Below, piece by piece: positions 1 through 9,728 of a stretch of DNA of 64,000 nt. This stretch comes from an uncultured Murdochiella sp. (GTDB lineage: Bacteria > Bacillota > Clostridia > Tissierellales > Peptoniphilaceae), in NCBI RefSeq assembly GCF_902488755.1, contig NZ_CABTXF010000001.1, positions 1 to 64,000 on the forward strand, in the 5' to 3' direction. The position numbers were made by a program, and so were the translations under genes. The notes below the pieces were generated by a model, which was given only the letters and a program-made list of their open reading frames with translations, had not been told where the DNA came from and searched no databases. Positions within the stretch are counted from its first letter, which is position 1, and each line of letters starts with the position of its first letter.

Positions 1-44
1 AGACAATAAAAGAAAAAGAGAGAAAGCCATGCCGCTTATGCGTT

Positions 45-770
45 TCATTCCTGTTCCCAGTTGGTATACACATCCTGAACATCATCGTCTTCTTCCATGA
101 CGTCCACTAAAGTTTCCATCAATTTTTGATTCTCTTCTCCTTGAATGCGTACCATGTTTTTGGGCAAATAGCCTGTTTGCGCAACACTAAACACATAGCC
201 TGCCTCGACTAATTTTTCGTTGACCGCCGAAAACTGCGTCGGATCCGTCAGCAAAACATAACTGCCGTCTTCATGACGCACATCCTCAGCACCGGCATCA
301 AGGGCATCCATCATGACCGTATCTTCTTCTTTTCCCTCATCATCGGTAACTAGAATCCCTTTGAAGTCGAATTGGAACATAACGGATCCGCTTGTACCGA
401 GGTTCCCATGGTATTTATCAAAATAATGGCGCACATTCGCCGCCGTACGATTCTTATTATCGGTCAGGCAAGAAACAATCACAGCAACGCCTTCGGGGCC
501 ATAGCCTTCATAAAGAATTTGACTATATTCCTGTCCGTCAAGATCGCCAAGCCCCTTTTTAATGGCGCGATTAATATTGTCATTCGGCATGTTTTCGGCT
601 TTTGCCTTTTCAATCGCCATCTTCAGTGCTGCATTATAGTCCGGATCTCCACCACCTTCGCGCACCGCAACCATAATCATGCGGCTGATTTTCGTAAAAG
701 CGCTGGCGCGCTTGGCATCTTCTTTTCCTTTAACGTTTTTTACCTTGCTCCACTTATTATGTCCTGACAT
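45..770 (-). CDS. yebC: YebC/PmpR family regulator (TACO1-like)
   Basis: The 241-residue product opens with MSGHNKWSKVKN and is near the usual family length of about 240. The family was long annotated as a transcriptional regulator; recent work links YebC proteins to helping ribosomes through difficult stretches such as polyproline. I chose the ATG at 770 because it gives the canonical N-terminus and has an AGGAAGT ribosome site just upstream; an in-frame extension upstream looks like read-through. It lies 5 nt after yigZ on the same strand, so hflX, yigZ and yebC probably form one transcript. The identity is clear, the molecular role less so. Confidence 0.95.
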   Translation of the reverse strand: MSGHNKWSKVKNVKGKEDAKRASAFTKISRMIMVAVREGGGDPDYNAALKMAIEKAKAENMPNDNINRAIKKGLGDLDGQEYSQILYEGYGPEGVAVIVSCLTDNKNRTAANVRHYFDKYHGNLGTSGSVMFQFDFKGILVTDDEGKEEDTVMMDALDAGAEDVRHEDGSYVLLTDPTQFSAVNEKLVEAGYVFSVAQTGYLPKNMVRIQGEENQKLMETLVDVMEEDDDVQDVYTNWEQE

Positions 771-775
771 ACTTC

Positions 776-1420
776 CTACTTTCCTTCTACCGGTCGTCCA
801 AGTGCATCGGTAGGAAAGGAGTTTTCCTCTCCTTCGATCCACTTCATTTGTCCACTCGTCAAATTTAACAACGTGGATTGAATCTTGTCAATCACTTCTA
901 CTGGAAGCCAATAGCACACCGTAACTTTTTCCCCGTATTCACGCCTTCGTTCTTTATATTGACGCATGGCATAGTCGCACTTTCCCTGCACGGGGTATGA
1001 ATACGATACCGTCACGGAACGAAAAGAATAATACTCCACAGGCGAAGCAGATTTAAGAACATCCGTACAAGCCTTTGTATACGCACGCACCAAGCCCGGC
1101 GCGCCGAGCTTAATCCCACCGAAATAGCGAACCACAACGACTAAAACATCATCGACTTCTTCCCGCTTTAGGACTTCCAGCATAGGAAGCCCGGCTGTCC
1201 CCTGCGGTTCCCCGTCATCCTCCGCTTTTTGCTGCGTGCCGTTTTTGCCCAAGATATACGCACTACAATGATGTGTTGCTGTCGGGTGTAACGCTTTAAT
1301 TTCCTGTATTTTCGCTTCCGCCTCCTGCACCGTTTGCACGCGCCGTGCATAACCGATAAACTGTGATTTTTTGACTATCAGATACGCTTCGCCTTCACGT
1401 AGTAAACTGCGATAGCTCAT
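776..1420 (-). CDS. yigZ: YigZ/IMPACT family protein
   Basis: A 214-residue protein with the UPF0029/IMPACT N-terminal domain (HPTATHHCSAY around residues 45-55, then DDGEPQGTAG and VVRYFGGIKLG) followed by a small C-terminal ferredoxin-like domain. The family resembles eukaryotic IMPACT, which acts in translation control; the bacterial function is not settled. Its ATG overlaps the hflX stop as ATGA at 1417-1420, and the ribosome site GGAAG lies within hflX. This implies translational coupling to a ribosome-rescue GTPase, consistent with a translation-related role. Confidence 0.93.
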   Translation of the reverse strand: MSYRSLLREGEAYLIVKKSQFIGYARRVQTVQEAEAKIQEIKALHPTATHHCSAYILGKNGTQQKAEDDGEPQGTAGLPMLEVLKREEVDDVLVVVVRYFGGIKLGAPGLVRAYTKACTDVLKSASPVEYYSFRSVTVSYSYPVQGKCDYAMRQYKERRREYGEKVTVCYWLPVEVIDKIQSTLLNLTSGQMKWIEGEENSFPTDALGRPVEGK

Positions 1421-2532
1421 GTTGCTTCCCCCAATTTCTCCGCAAGACGGTTCAGAATGCACTCCTGAAGATGAAGAATATCTTCTTTTCGTCTTGCGCT
1501 CAAACGAATCGTACTGTCCGGTGGAGTCATAACGCGGTCATCGCCCATATCGATTTTATTGAGCACATACAAAACGGGAACATCTGCCTGTGCGGATCGT
1601 ATGCTCTTTTGTACCGTCTTGATGCGTTCCGCAGCACCTTCCTCTGCAACATCCACAACGTGAAGAAGCAAGTCGCAATGGCGAATTTCTTCCAATGTAC
1701 CCGCAAAAGGATCGGATAATCTTTCCGGTAAATCATGGATGAATCCGATGGTATCCGCTAAAAGATACGTCTGTTTGCCGGTCTCGGCAATGCGTCGCAT
1801 AGAAATATCCAGCGTGGCAAACAATCGATCGTCGGCATAAACCGCTTTTTCCTTTTTGCCGAAAGCAGAAAGAAGACCATTCATAATGGTGGATTTTCCG
1901 GCATTCGTATATCCTACGAGTCCTACAATGGGATAGGGAGATACGTAACGGCGTTTCCCGGATTCCCTCTCTTGAGCGCTGATCCGGACTCGTTGTTCCC
2001 TTAACCGTTTCATTCGCTTTTCGATACTTCGTCTGTCCGTTTCCAGTTTCTGCTCGCCCGGACCGCGTGTACCAATGCCGCCTCCTGTACGAGAAAGGGC
2101 TTTACCATAGCCTCGCAAATTGGGCAGGCGATACGCTAATTGCGCAAGTTCCACATCTACTTTCGCTTTTTTGGTCTGTGCACGGAGGGCAAAAATATCA
2201 AGAATCAAATCCACACGATCTAAAACACGACAGGGAATGCGCTCTGAAAGATGAAGGCGCTGCGCACCGGAAAGTTCCTGCTCAAAAACAACCAGATCAA
2301 TGTCATTTTCTTGCGCAAATCCCGCAATTTCCTTCACTTTCCCCTTCCCAATCAGCGTTGCCGGATGAAAACGAAGCAAGTTTTGCTCGCTACAATCGAC
2401 CACCTCGCCGCCACAAGAGCGAACAATGTCCGAAAGTTCGCGGCGACGACGTTGTTTCTCCTGTTCCTTTGCCTGCAGAAAAGCAAAAACAAGAAGCACG
2501 CGTTGTTTATTTCTCGTTTCCTTCGCTGTCAT
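1417..2532 (-). CDS. hflX: GTPase HflX
   Basis: A 371-residue ribosome-associated GTPase that splits stalled or stressed ribosomes. The N-terminal HflX domain (about 1-195) contains the glycine-rich segment GGGIGTRGPGE around residue 155. The G domain follows, with G1 GYTNAGKST at about 207-215, G3 DTIGF near 262 and G4 NKID. A basic coiled linker (residues 165-195, KRMKRLREQR) joins the two, as usual for the family. The ATG at 2532 follows AAAGGAC. It is the first gene of the hflX-yigZ-yebC unit and is divergent from the penicillin-binding protein gene. Confidence 0.96.
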   Translation of the reverse strand: MTAKETRNKQRVLLVFAFLQAKEQEKQRRRRELSDIVRSCGGEVVDCSEQNLLRFHPATLIGKGKVKEIAGFAQENDIDLVVFEQELSGAQRLHLSERIPCRVLDRVDLILDIFALRAQTKKAKVDVELAQLAYRLPNLRGYGKALSRTGGGIGTRGPGEQKLETDRRSIEKRMKRLREQRVRISAQERESGKRRYVSPYPIVGLVGYTNAGKSTIMNGLLSAFGKKEKAVYADDRLFATLDISMRRIAETGKQTYLLADTIGFIHDLPERLSDPFAGTLEEIRHCDLLLHVVDVAEEGAAERIKTVQKSIRSAQADVPVLYVLNKIDMGDDRVMTPPDSTIRLSARRKEDILHLQECILNRLAEKLGEAT

Positions 2533-2556
2533 CGCTCAGTCCTTTCTGTCGTGCCC

Positions 2557-2565
2557 ATTCTACCA
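2557..2565 (-). promoter_or_regulatory. extended -10 promoter for hflX
   Basis: On the minus strand this reads TGGTAGAAT, a TG-extended -10 element 25-33 nt upstream of the hflX start codon. The matching -35 is poor, as expected for an extended -10 promoter. Inferred from sequence only. Confidence 0.45.
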
Positions 2566-2676
2566 TACTCCCGAACAGACTTTGCACTACATCGTGACGC
2601 GGCGCACATGTGCTGAGCAAACTATGGAAAGAGAAATAAAACACATTTTCTCTCCTAAAATAGACCGGACGCTTTA

Positions 2677-2685
2677 TGGTAAAAT
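2677..2685 (+). promoter_or_regulatory. extended -10 promoter for the PBP gene
   Basis: TGGTAAAAT, a TG-extended -10 box about 55 nt before the start of the penicillin-binding protein gene. No good -35 is visible. It mirrors the divergent hflX promoter, which has nearly the same sequence. Confidence 0.4.
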
Positions 2686-2740
2686 AGGCAAAGAAATAGC
2701 ACACTATGCAAAAGGAACGATTCCACGCAAGGAGATAAAT

Positions 2741-5731
2741 ATGGTTCAACGCACCTTTTCGAAAGTACGAAAAATCATTGCAATTATTGTACTGAGCTTT
2801 TTGATTTTCTTAGCCATTCTTTGTGGCTATCTCGTTGGCGCAATGTTGGAGGTTGCTAAGGCAGCGCCCAAAATGAATCCTGATTTATTGCTGTCCAACC
2901 TCAAAGAAAATTCGCAAATAGTGGACATGAACGGCAATCTCATTGAACAGATTGATACGGCGGAATACCGAAAAATCGTCCCCTACGAACAAATTCCGAA
3001 AAACTTGATTAATGCTTTCATCAGTGCCGAAGATAAGCGTTTCGCGCAACACGATGGCGTTGATTTTTACGGCATTGCGGCAACCATTCGCGATTTTTTC
3101 CGCTCCGGCGACATGCGCGGCGCCTCCACCATTACGATGCAGCTTGCACGTAACGTATTTTTGAGCAATGACGTAAACTGGCAGCGCAAAATTCAAGAGA
3201 TTTTCTTGGCATTCCAAATTGACGATCAGTTGGACAAGAAACAGATCATGGAGTCGTATCTCAATCGTATTTTCTTCGGACAAAACGCTTACGGTGTAGA
3301 AGCCGCCTCCCAGATTTATTTTTCAAAACATGTGCAGGATTTGACCTTGGCACAATGTGCGACACTGGCAAGTATTGTGCCGGCGCCTTCCCGCTATGCG
3401 CTCTACTCCACCTATCGTCCTTCGGAAGTAACCAATGAGCGCGTATTGGATGAAACCGAAATCAATGGCGAACGGTATTTGGCCATCTACAACCCTCCCG
3501 CTTACGAACGGGCAAAATGGGTTCTCAAAGAAATGAAAAACAACGGCTTTATTTCCGAGGCGGAATACACAGAAGCGGTTAACACCGATGTGTCCCAAAC
3601 GATTGATGCGCCGCAAAAACGTGCGCAGAACCTTTCCACTTATATTACGGACTTGGTGAAGGAACAAGCCATCTGGACGCTTATGGATACGCAAAACATT
3701 TCTCGTCAGGAAGCAAGACAGCTATTGATGTACGGCGGATTAACGATTACCTGCACCGTTGATATGGATTTGCAGCGCAAATTGCAGGATTTTACCGCCT
3801 CTCTTGCTACTTCGCTGACTTCGCCGACCGGCGATGAATCGCCCTTAAAGCTCGACCTTCGCTATGATGATTACGGAAATATCATCGGACGAAACGATGC
3901 CCTGCTTTACTATCGTCAATCCAATCTTTTGGATGAAAAAGGGCGCGTCGTGGTGCCGGAAAACCAATTCAAAATTGACGAAAAAGGCAATCTGACAATT
4001 CAGTCCGGTCGACTGCGCGGCTATAGCGGCTATATAGACATTATGGATTACTATACCGTGGATGATAATGATGTGCTTCGTTCTCATCGTGTCGGCACCA
4101 TTCCCATTGATGAAAAATATCTCCAAATCGATTCCGACGGCACAATGCACATTGCAAAAGCGTTTTTAGACACCAATACCACGCCGCTCTATACGATACG
4201 TGAGGACGGTGCGATGTTGCTGAATCGCGATTACTACGACTATGACGACATTGGCGTAAAACAACCGCAGGTGTCCTTTACGGTTCTCGATACGGTAACG
4301 GGAGAGGTTCGCGCCATCATCGGCGGTCGGGAACAGGATGATCGCCATTTCCTCAACCGCGCTTCCAGTTATCCGCGTCAGCCGGGTTCTTCCATCAAGC
4401 CTATCGCCGATTACACCGGCGCGATTGCTGCCGGAAACAACCAAGGGGTCGCCATGGATGATGCGCCGGTACAAATGTTGGAAAACAGCACTTGGCCGAC
4501 CAATGTAGACTTGCGTTATCGCGGCATGATGTCCATGCAGGAAGCGCTTGTACGTTCCTCCAACCCGGTTGCGGTACGTTGGCTGCAAAAAATCGGTATT
4601 GATACGGCAAAGGAATATCTGTCCCGTTATGGCATTATCAACCGTGAACATCCTGATCGGGATCACTTTGTTGAGGCATCCGAAGACAGCCAGCATAACG
4701 ACGAAAACCTTGCCATGGGAATCGGTTCCATGACGGAAGGCTTGACTTCAATGGATATGGCAGGCGCGTACCAAGCCATCGGCAACAACGGTACTCGTGT
4801 CCCGGCAATGAGCATTTCCAAAATTACCAATAACCGCGGAAAAGTCTTCTACGAAAACAAACATACCGGCATTGAGGTGCTTCCGCCGCAGCTGAATTAT
4901 CAGCTTGCTGATGCCTTGCGTCACGTTATTCAAGACGGTTTTACGAATGGCACTGTTTCCGGTGGTGATATGGCGCTGGTAGGAAAAACCGGTACTACCG
5001 ACGACAATATGGACTTCTGGTTTGCCGGAACTACGCCGTATTATACGACCGCCGTTTGGGTCGGCGCGGACAATGCCCTCATCTCCCTTGTAGGTGACTC
5101 TCGTACTCCGGCGAATATCTACGCCAATATCCATGCGATTATTCATGAAGGACGGGAAGCCAAGAAATTCCCGATTCCGGAAGGTGTATACGAGGAAGAA
5201 GTTTCAAATATTACAGGACAAACCCCGACCTCTGCTACCGCTGCAGGTAACGGCGTCCTCGTTGTGCCTGTCAGCAAGGAAACGGCACCGCGCATGGAAG
5301 ATACCGCGTATGTGTTCCGTGAACTCGATGCGCGTAACGACTTGCTTGCCAGCGATAAAACGCCTGCACGCCTTCGTGTCTCGAAAGTGTTCCTGGTTCG
5401 TCCTTCCGATTACGATCCCTCGAAATTTAACGGTGTTGTTCCGGAAGATTGGTCTCGTCAGGTGCCCACCAAGGTATCCGAATTGGGGGCTACGATTCCT
5501 TCCGTGACCTTTACCAAGGACGGCCTGACGACCATCCGTGAATACAATCAAGATGACGGAAGCTATGTGGAAAAAACTAAACTTCCGGACGGCAGTATGC
5601 AAATCGTCAGCTTTGATCGGAAGGGAAAACAGCTCGAAAAGACCATTGTTCCGCCGAATCAGCAGAGCAGTGAATCCTCCGCAGAGCCTAATCGCAACTC
5701 CCCTGCCGCTACACCCCGAACGAACCATTGA
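2741..5731 (+). CDS. Class A penicillin-binding protein (PBP1A family)
   Basis: A 996-residue bifunctional peptidoglycan synthase anchored by one membrane helix (residues 11-36). The GT51 transglycosylase domain follows, with the catalytic glutamate in AEDKRFAQHDG (E97) and GASTITMQLARN. The transpeptidase domain has SSIK (catalytic Ser550), the SSN motif in VRSSNPVAV and KTGTT at 749-753. A C-terminal tail of about 200 residues ends in a Ser/Pro/Asn-rich segment and is longer than in many family members. The ATG at 2741 was chosen for its AAGGAGAT site and for placing the membrane helix at the N-terminus; the reading frame stays open upstream, but the added residues are not family-like. The response regulator starts 52 nt downstream, suggesting co-transcription. 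Confidence 0.95.
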   Translation: MVQRTFSKVRKIIAIIVLSFLIFLAILCGYLVGAMLEVAKAAPKMNPDLLLSNLKENSQIVDMNGNLIEQIDTAEYRKIVPYEQIPKNLINAFISAEDKRFAQHDGVDFYGIAATIRDFFRSGDMRGASTITMQLARNVFLSNDVNWQRKIQEIFLAFQIDDQLDKKQIMESYLNRIFFGQNAYGVEAASQIYFSKHVQDLTLAQCATLASIVPAPSRYALYSTYRPSEVTNERVLDETEINGERYLAIYNPPAYERAKWVLKEMKNNGFISEAEYTEAVNTDVSQTIDAPQKRAQNLSTYITDLVKEQAIWTLMDTQNISRQEARQLLMYGGLTITCTVDMDLQRKLQDFTASLATSLTSPTGDESPLKLDLRYDDYGNIIGRNDALLYYRQSNLLDEKGRVVVPENQFKIDEKGNLTIQSGRLRGYSGYIDIMDYYTVDDNDVLRSHRVGTIPIDEKYLQIDSDGTMHIAKAFLDTNTTPLYTIREDGAMLLNRDYYDYDDIGVKQPQVSFTVLDTVTGEVRAIIGGREQDDRHFLNRASSYPRQPGSSIKPIADYTGAIAAGNNQGVAMDDAPVQMLENSTWPTNVDLRYRGMMSMQEALVRSSNPVAVRWLQKIGIDTAKEYLSRYGIINREHPDRDHFVEASEDSQHNDENLAMGIGSMTEGLTSMDMAGAYQAIGNNGTRVPAMSISKITNNRGKVFYENKHTGIEVLPPQLNYQLADALRHVIQDGFTNGTVSGGDMALVGKTGTTDDNMDFWFAGTTPYYTTAVWVGADNALISLVGDSRTPANIYANIHAIIHEGREAKKFPIPEGVYEEEVSNITGQTPTSATAAGNGVLVVPVSKETAPRMEDTAYVFRELDARNDLLASDKTPARLRVSKVFLVRPSDYDPSKFNGVVPEDWSRQVPTKVSELGATIPSVTFTKDGLTTIREYNQDDGSYVEKTKLPDGSMQIVSFDRKGKQLEKTIVPPNQQSSESSAEPNRNSPAATPRTNH

Positions 5732-5783
5732 CCGCATTGGCGGATCCCAACGTAATACCCCATAGAAAGCCAAGGAGAACAGT

Positions 5784-6482
5784 ATGGCACAACGAAAAGT
5801 ACTTTTAGTTGAAGATGAAGAAGGCATCATCAATATTGAAAAAGCCTATCTAGAAAAAGCCGATTATCTTGTCGAAAAAGCAATGGATGGAAAAGAAGCT
5901 CTTTCCCTTTTTTCCACTTTTGCTCCCGATCTGGTCGTATTGGATCTGATGCTGCCGGAAATTTCCGGAGAAGAGGTGCTAAAAGCGATCAAGGCGCAGA
6001 GCAATACGCCGGTGATTATCGTTTCAGCAAAAGCCGAAGAAGACGATCGTGTTGAAAATCTACGAAACGGAGCGGATGATTATATGGTAAAACCCTTTTC
6101 AGCGCGCGAACTGGTGGAGCGGGTTCATGCCATTTTTCGACGTCTTCCTGAAAGAGTATCGGGAACCATTCTCCAGACCAAGGATGGACGACTGCGTTTG
6201 GATACGGAATCTATGCGCACCTTCGTCAATGAAAAAGAAATCCATTTAACCAAAAATGAATTTCTTATTGTGCAGACGCTCTTTACGCATCCCAATAAGA
6301 TCTATACACGCGACGAAATTATCGAAGTCACATTCGGCATGGATTATGAAGCGTTTGATCGTGCTATTGACACGCACATAAAGAATATTCGCCAGAAAAT
6401 TGAAGCCGATCCCAAAAATCCGGTATACATTAAAACGGTTTACGGCGTAGGCTATCGTGCCGGAGGCTTTGATGAAGCTTAG
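5784..6482 (+). CDS. OmpR/PhoB-family response regulator
   Basis: A 232-residue two-domain regulator. The receiver domain has the acidic pair in VEDEEG (E10-D11), phospho-acceptor Asp54 in VVLDLMLPE and Lys103 in MVKPFSARE. The C-terminal winged-helix domain (about 130-230) ends with the typical VYIKTVYGVGYR. It overlaps the downstream histidine kinase by 11 nt, so the two are cognate partners. Placement right after a cell-wall synthase suggests, without proof, control of envelope functions. Start supported by AAGGAGA. Confidence 0.95.
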   Translation: MAQRKVLLVEDEEGIINIEKAYLEKADYLVEKAMDGKEALSLFSTFAPDLVVLDLMLPEISGEEVLKAIKAQSNTPVIIVSAKAEEDDRVENLRNGADDYMVKPFSARELVERVHAIFRRLPERVSGTILQTKDGRLRLDTESMRTFVNEKEIHLTKNEFLIVQTLFTHPNKIYTRDEIIEVTFGMDYEAFDRAIDTHIKNIRQKIEADPKNPVYIKTVYGVGYRAGGFDEA

Positions 6483-7833
6483 AACCCGTCTAAGTCTTTC
6501 TATCATCATCATTGTCTTTATCACCATGGCGGTCATTGCCTACGGTATGCAACGTGCCTATTCCGATTCCTTTTTTAATTATCTGGAAAACGAAGAGGAA
6601 ACGCGATTAAAACGTATCGTAAACGACATAGGTACTATTGCGCGCACAGAATCGCTTGATCTCACGAAAGACGGAGCTAATGAGCAATTGCAGCTCTATG
6701 CCCGTGATGCCAATATCAACATTACGATTATGGATACGGAATCGACAATACTTGCTAACTATCGGGGGCTCGTCGAAAACGCCGAAGCGGACATTCAGGT
6801 CGATCAATATCAATTAGTGGATAGCCATGGTGAAAAGCGCGGTACCATGTTGGTGACGTATGATCGCAGCAGTCCGGCTCTTCGGAACGCTTTGCATGAT
6901 TTTCAGCGTCGTTCGCTTAACTCAACGATGCTTGGCATCGTCGTCTTTGGGCTCATTGCTATCGTCTTCAGTTATTTCTTTTCGAAGCAAATTACCGAAC
7001 CGATTGAATCCTTGCGCAGTGCCGCAGATCGCATTCGCCAAAATGAATTCGATATTACACTGGATGATTCTCCCTTTGATGAATTGCAGAGTTTGAATGC
7101 AAACATGCAATACTTGGCTTCTTCTCTGCGGCAACAGGAGGACGCGAGGCGCAGCTATGCCCAGGATATTTCTCACGAATTACGCACGCCGCTAACCAAT
7201 ATGCAATTGCATGTGGAAGCGATGAAAGATGGCATCATCCCTTCGGACAAAAAAAACTGGGAACAGATTGAAGCGAACATCACACAGCTTACGCTTCTTG
7301 TGGAACGATTGAAAAATACGTTTCGCGAAGCATCGCTGGTTGCTGCGGAAGAAATCCGTTTTATTGACTGTTCAGCGCTTACCGAGCGCGTTATAGACAG
7401 TTTTGAGCCACGTATCGTTCAGAAAAACGGAGCTTTCGTTCGCGCTATAGATCCGGCTATCAGTCTGCAAACCGACGAACGGCTCTTTTCCCAAATTCTT
7501 AGCAATTTGCTTTCGAACGCCATTAAAGCGATTGAAGAAGGCGGTCAGATTCGCGTAGCACTCAATGCGGACCGAAAATATGTAGTTCTCACCGTGACCG
7601 ACAATGGCGTCGGCATCGCGCAAAACAATCTCGCCCATCTTTTCGATCGTTTTTACCGGGTAGATTCTTCTCGTAATCGTGCCGCCGGCGGACAAGGACT
7701 TGGTCTTTCTATTACACGCAATATCGTGCAGCAATTAGGCGGACACATTGAAGTCACAAGTAAAGTCGGCAAAGGAACCACCTTCCGCGTTCGTCTGCCG
7801 GACGAATTTTTCCGGCCCTTAGGGGCGCAATAG
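6472..7833 (+). CDS. Sensor histidine kinase
   Basis: A 453-residue membrane kinase. Membrane helix 1 spans residues 8-25, an extracytoplasmic sensor of about 125 residues follows, and helix 2 spans 153-170. Next come a HAMP linker, the phospho-acceptor box ISHELRTPLTN (His235) and an ATPase domain with N, G1 (DNGVGI) and G2 (GGQGLGLSI) boxes. I took the ATG at 6472, preceded by GGAGG at 6462-6466, rather than the GTG at 6457. It is translationally coupled to the response regulator. Its 3' end overlaps the convergent dus gene by 15 nt. The sensed signal cannot be read from the sequence. Confidence 0.95.
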   Translation: MKLRTRLSLSIIIIVFITMAVIAYGMQRAYSDSFFNYLENEEETRLKRIVNDIGTIARTESLDLTKDGANEQLQLYARDANINITIMDTESTILANYRGLVENAEADIQVDQYQLVDSHGEKRGTMLVTYDRSSPALRNALHDFQRRSLNSTMLGIVVFGLIAIVFSYFFSKQITEPIESLRSAADRIRQNEFDITLDDSPFDELQSLNANMQYLASSLRQQEDARRSYAQDISHELRTPLTNMQLHVEAMKDGIIPSDKKNWEQIEANITQLTLLVERLKNTFREASLVAAEEIRFIDCSALTERVIDSFEPRIVQKNGAFVRAIDPAISLQTDERLFSQILSNLLSNAIKAIEEGGQIRVALNADRKYVVLTVTDNGVGIAQNNLAHLFDRFYRVDSSRNRAAGGQGLGLSITRNIVQQLGGHIEVTSKVGKGTTFRVRLPDEFFRPLGAQ

Positions 7834-8835
7834 AGAAGCGTTCGCAGAAAATCGCTCCAATTCCCGACGTATCGCCGTCATGTCCGTCATGGTCATGATG
7901 GCGGATTTTGTTTTTGCCGACCCATAAAAGCCGCTAAGATAGCACGCCATGAGTTTACGCATTTCTAAAATGGCACGTTCTTCGCCACGGCACGCAATTT
8001 CACTCGCATAATGCGCTAATAGCACAGAAACGGCTTCTTTGACGTCGGTCTTTGCATAAGTGCCGGTCGAACGATACGCCTGTATCTGACGAAAAAGAAA
8101 TGGATTGCCCATGGCGCCTCTGCCAATGGCAATACCGTCGCAGCCTGTTACGTTTTCCATTTCCTGCGCTTCCTCCGGTGTAGTCACATCACCATTTCCA
8201 ACCACCGGTATGTTTACTGAATTTTTCAGATGGGCAATAGCTTCCCAGTCGGCATTTCCCGAATACATCTGTTCCCTCGTGCGCGCATGGAGCGTTATAC
8301 GCGAAATTCCTTCCTCCTCGGCAATATGCGCAATGGTCAAAAAGTTTATGGAATGTTCATCCCAACCGAGACGCATTTTGACATAGACCGGCTTTGTGGA
8401 GGTCTCCACCATGGCATGGAAAAGATGTCCGGCAAGCGTTGGATCGCGCATCAAAGCGCTTCCTTCCCCATTATGGACAATTTTAGGCGCAGGGCATCCC
8501 ATATTCAGTTCCACCGCCTGAAAGCGATCATCCCCATTAAAACGCTCTCGAATCACACGTGCGAGAGTGGAAGGTTCCTTGCCAAACAGCTGCACGATAA
8601 GCTTGCCTTCTTTTCCTTTTTCGAGCATTTTCTCTGTACGTGCGCTATCAAAGAGAAGCGCTTGAGCGCTGATCATTTCCGTCGTCGCTTCCCTACAGCC
8701 ATAGCGAAAGCATATTTCTCGAAAACAGCAATCACTGACACCGGCAAGAGGTGCGAGCGATACAAAAGCGGAAACCGGCTGCTTACGGCTGCCGGTTTCC
8801 TGGGCGTATTTTTGTTGTATTTTCTGTTCGCACAT
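7819..8835 (-). CDS. dus: tRNA-dihydrouridine synthase (Dus family)
   Basis: A 338-residue FMN enzyme that reduces uridines in tRNA D-loops. It shows APLAGVSDCCFR near the N-terminus, the catalytic cysteine in ELNMGCPAPKIV, the phosphate-binding RITLHARTREQMYSG and the FMN region IAIGRGAMGNPF. Similarity to DusB-type proteins is suggested by the MGCPAPKIVHNGEGSALM stretch, but the exact subclass is uncertain. It begins 3 nt after coaX and is the last gene of the long minus-strand operon. AAAGGAT precedes the ATG. Confidence 0.95.
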   Translation of the reverse strand: MCEQKIQQKYAQETGSRKQPVSAFVSLAPLAGVSDCCFREICFRYGCREATTEMISAQALLFDSARTEKMLEKGKEGKLIVQLFGKEPSTLARVIRERFNGDDRFQAVELNMGCPAPKIVHNGEGSALMRDPTLAGHLFHAMVETSTKPVYVKMRLGWDEHSINFLTIAHIAEEEGISRITLHARTREQMYSGNADWEAIAHLKNSVNIPVVGNGDVTTPEEAQEMENVTGCDGIAIGRGAMGNPFLFRQIQAYRSTGTYAKTDVKEAVSVLLAHYASEIACRGEERAILEMRKLMACYLSGFYGSAKTKSAIMTMTDMTAIRRELERFSANASLLRP

Positions 8836-8838
8836 AGA

Positions 8839-9714
8839 TTATCCTTTTTGCCCGTTGTGCATCTCATGATCCTTTTCTTCACGAAGGCGCTCATTCGCCC
8901 GTGCTTTCATCGTACGATAGTAGATAAGACGCAAACCGAGCAGATTGAGATCCCGCTTTACCCCGTCAACATATTTGGAATGCTGCGAAAGGAGTGTAGA
9001 AAACCCACCCGTGGCAATCACATGAGGTTTTTTATCGGTTTGCTCCTTCAACTCCGCCAAAATGCCTTCTGTAATGCCATCAATCAAACCAATAAAGCCG
9101 CGTACCAAACCTGCCTGCATGGCATTGACGGTATTTGTGGCAATGATCTTTTCCGGCTGTGTGAGTTCCACACGCGGTAACTTGGAAGTACCTCGGGTCA
9201 GCGCCGCTGCGGCAATGCCAATGCCCGGCGAAATCGTTCCGCCGATATATTCCCCTTGCTCATTGACGACCTCATGCGTGATGGCCGTGCCAATATCAAT
9301 AATAATCAACGGTCCCCCGTACAGGGCGAAGCCTGCCACCGCATCGGCAATGCGATCCGAACCGACCTCACGCGGATTATCCACGCGAAGCGGCAGACCG
9401 GTCTTGGTTCCCTCGCCTACGATCATCGGCGTCAGCTCTAAAAAGCGCTCCGACATGGCGCTCATCTGGTGCACCAGCTCCGGCACAACGCTGGAAAGGA
9501 TGACCGCGCAAATCATTTCTCGCGTGTAATGAAAGTGGCGTAGAATTTGTTCCAATTCAATTCCGTATTCATCGGAAGTTTTTTCACTGTCCGACTGAAT
9601 ACGCCACTGATGGATGATGATTTCTCCGTGAAACAAGCCAAACGTGATATTGGTGTTTCCGGCATCAATAGCCAAAAGCAGCGACCGATTCTTCGGTTGT
9701 TCCGCCTTCTCCAC
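8839..9714 (-). CDS. coaX: Type III pantothenate kinase
   Basis: A 291-residue ASKHA-fold kinase that makes 4-phosphopantothenate, the first step to coenzyme A. Motifs: LLLAIDAGNTNITFG (phosphate loop 1), GSDRIADAVAG and IIIDIGTAITHEVV. The start is GTG at 9714 with a strong AGGAGGA six nt upstream; no ATG is in a comparable position. It lies 14 nt after an ECF substrate-binding gene of the PanT type, so uptake of pantothenate and its phosphorylation are probably co-expressed. Confidence 0.95.
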   Translation of the reverse strand: MEKAEQPKNRSLLLAIDAGNTNITFGLFHGEIIIHQWRIQSDSEKTSDEYGIELEQILRHFHYTREMICAVILSSVVPELVHQMSAMSERFLELTPMIVGEGTKTGLPLRVDNPREVGSDRIADAVAGFALYGGPLIIIDIGTAITHEVVNEQGEYIGGTISPGIGIAAAALTRGTSKLPRVELTQPEKIIATNTVNAMQAGLVRGFIGLIDGITEGILAELKEQTDKKPHVIATGGFSTLLSQHSKYVDGVKRDLNLLGLRLIYYRTMKARANERLREEKDHEMHNGQKG

Positions 9715-9728
9715 GAGCGTTCCTCCTA

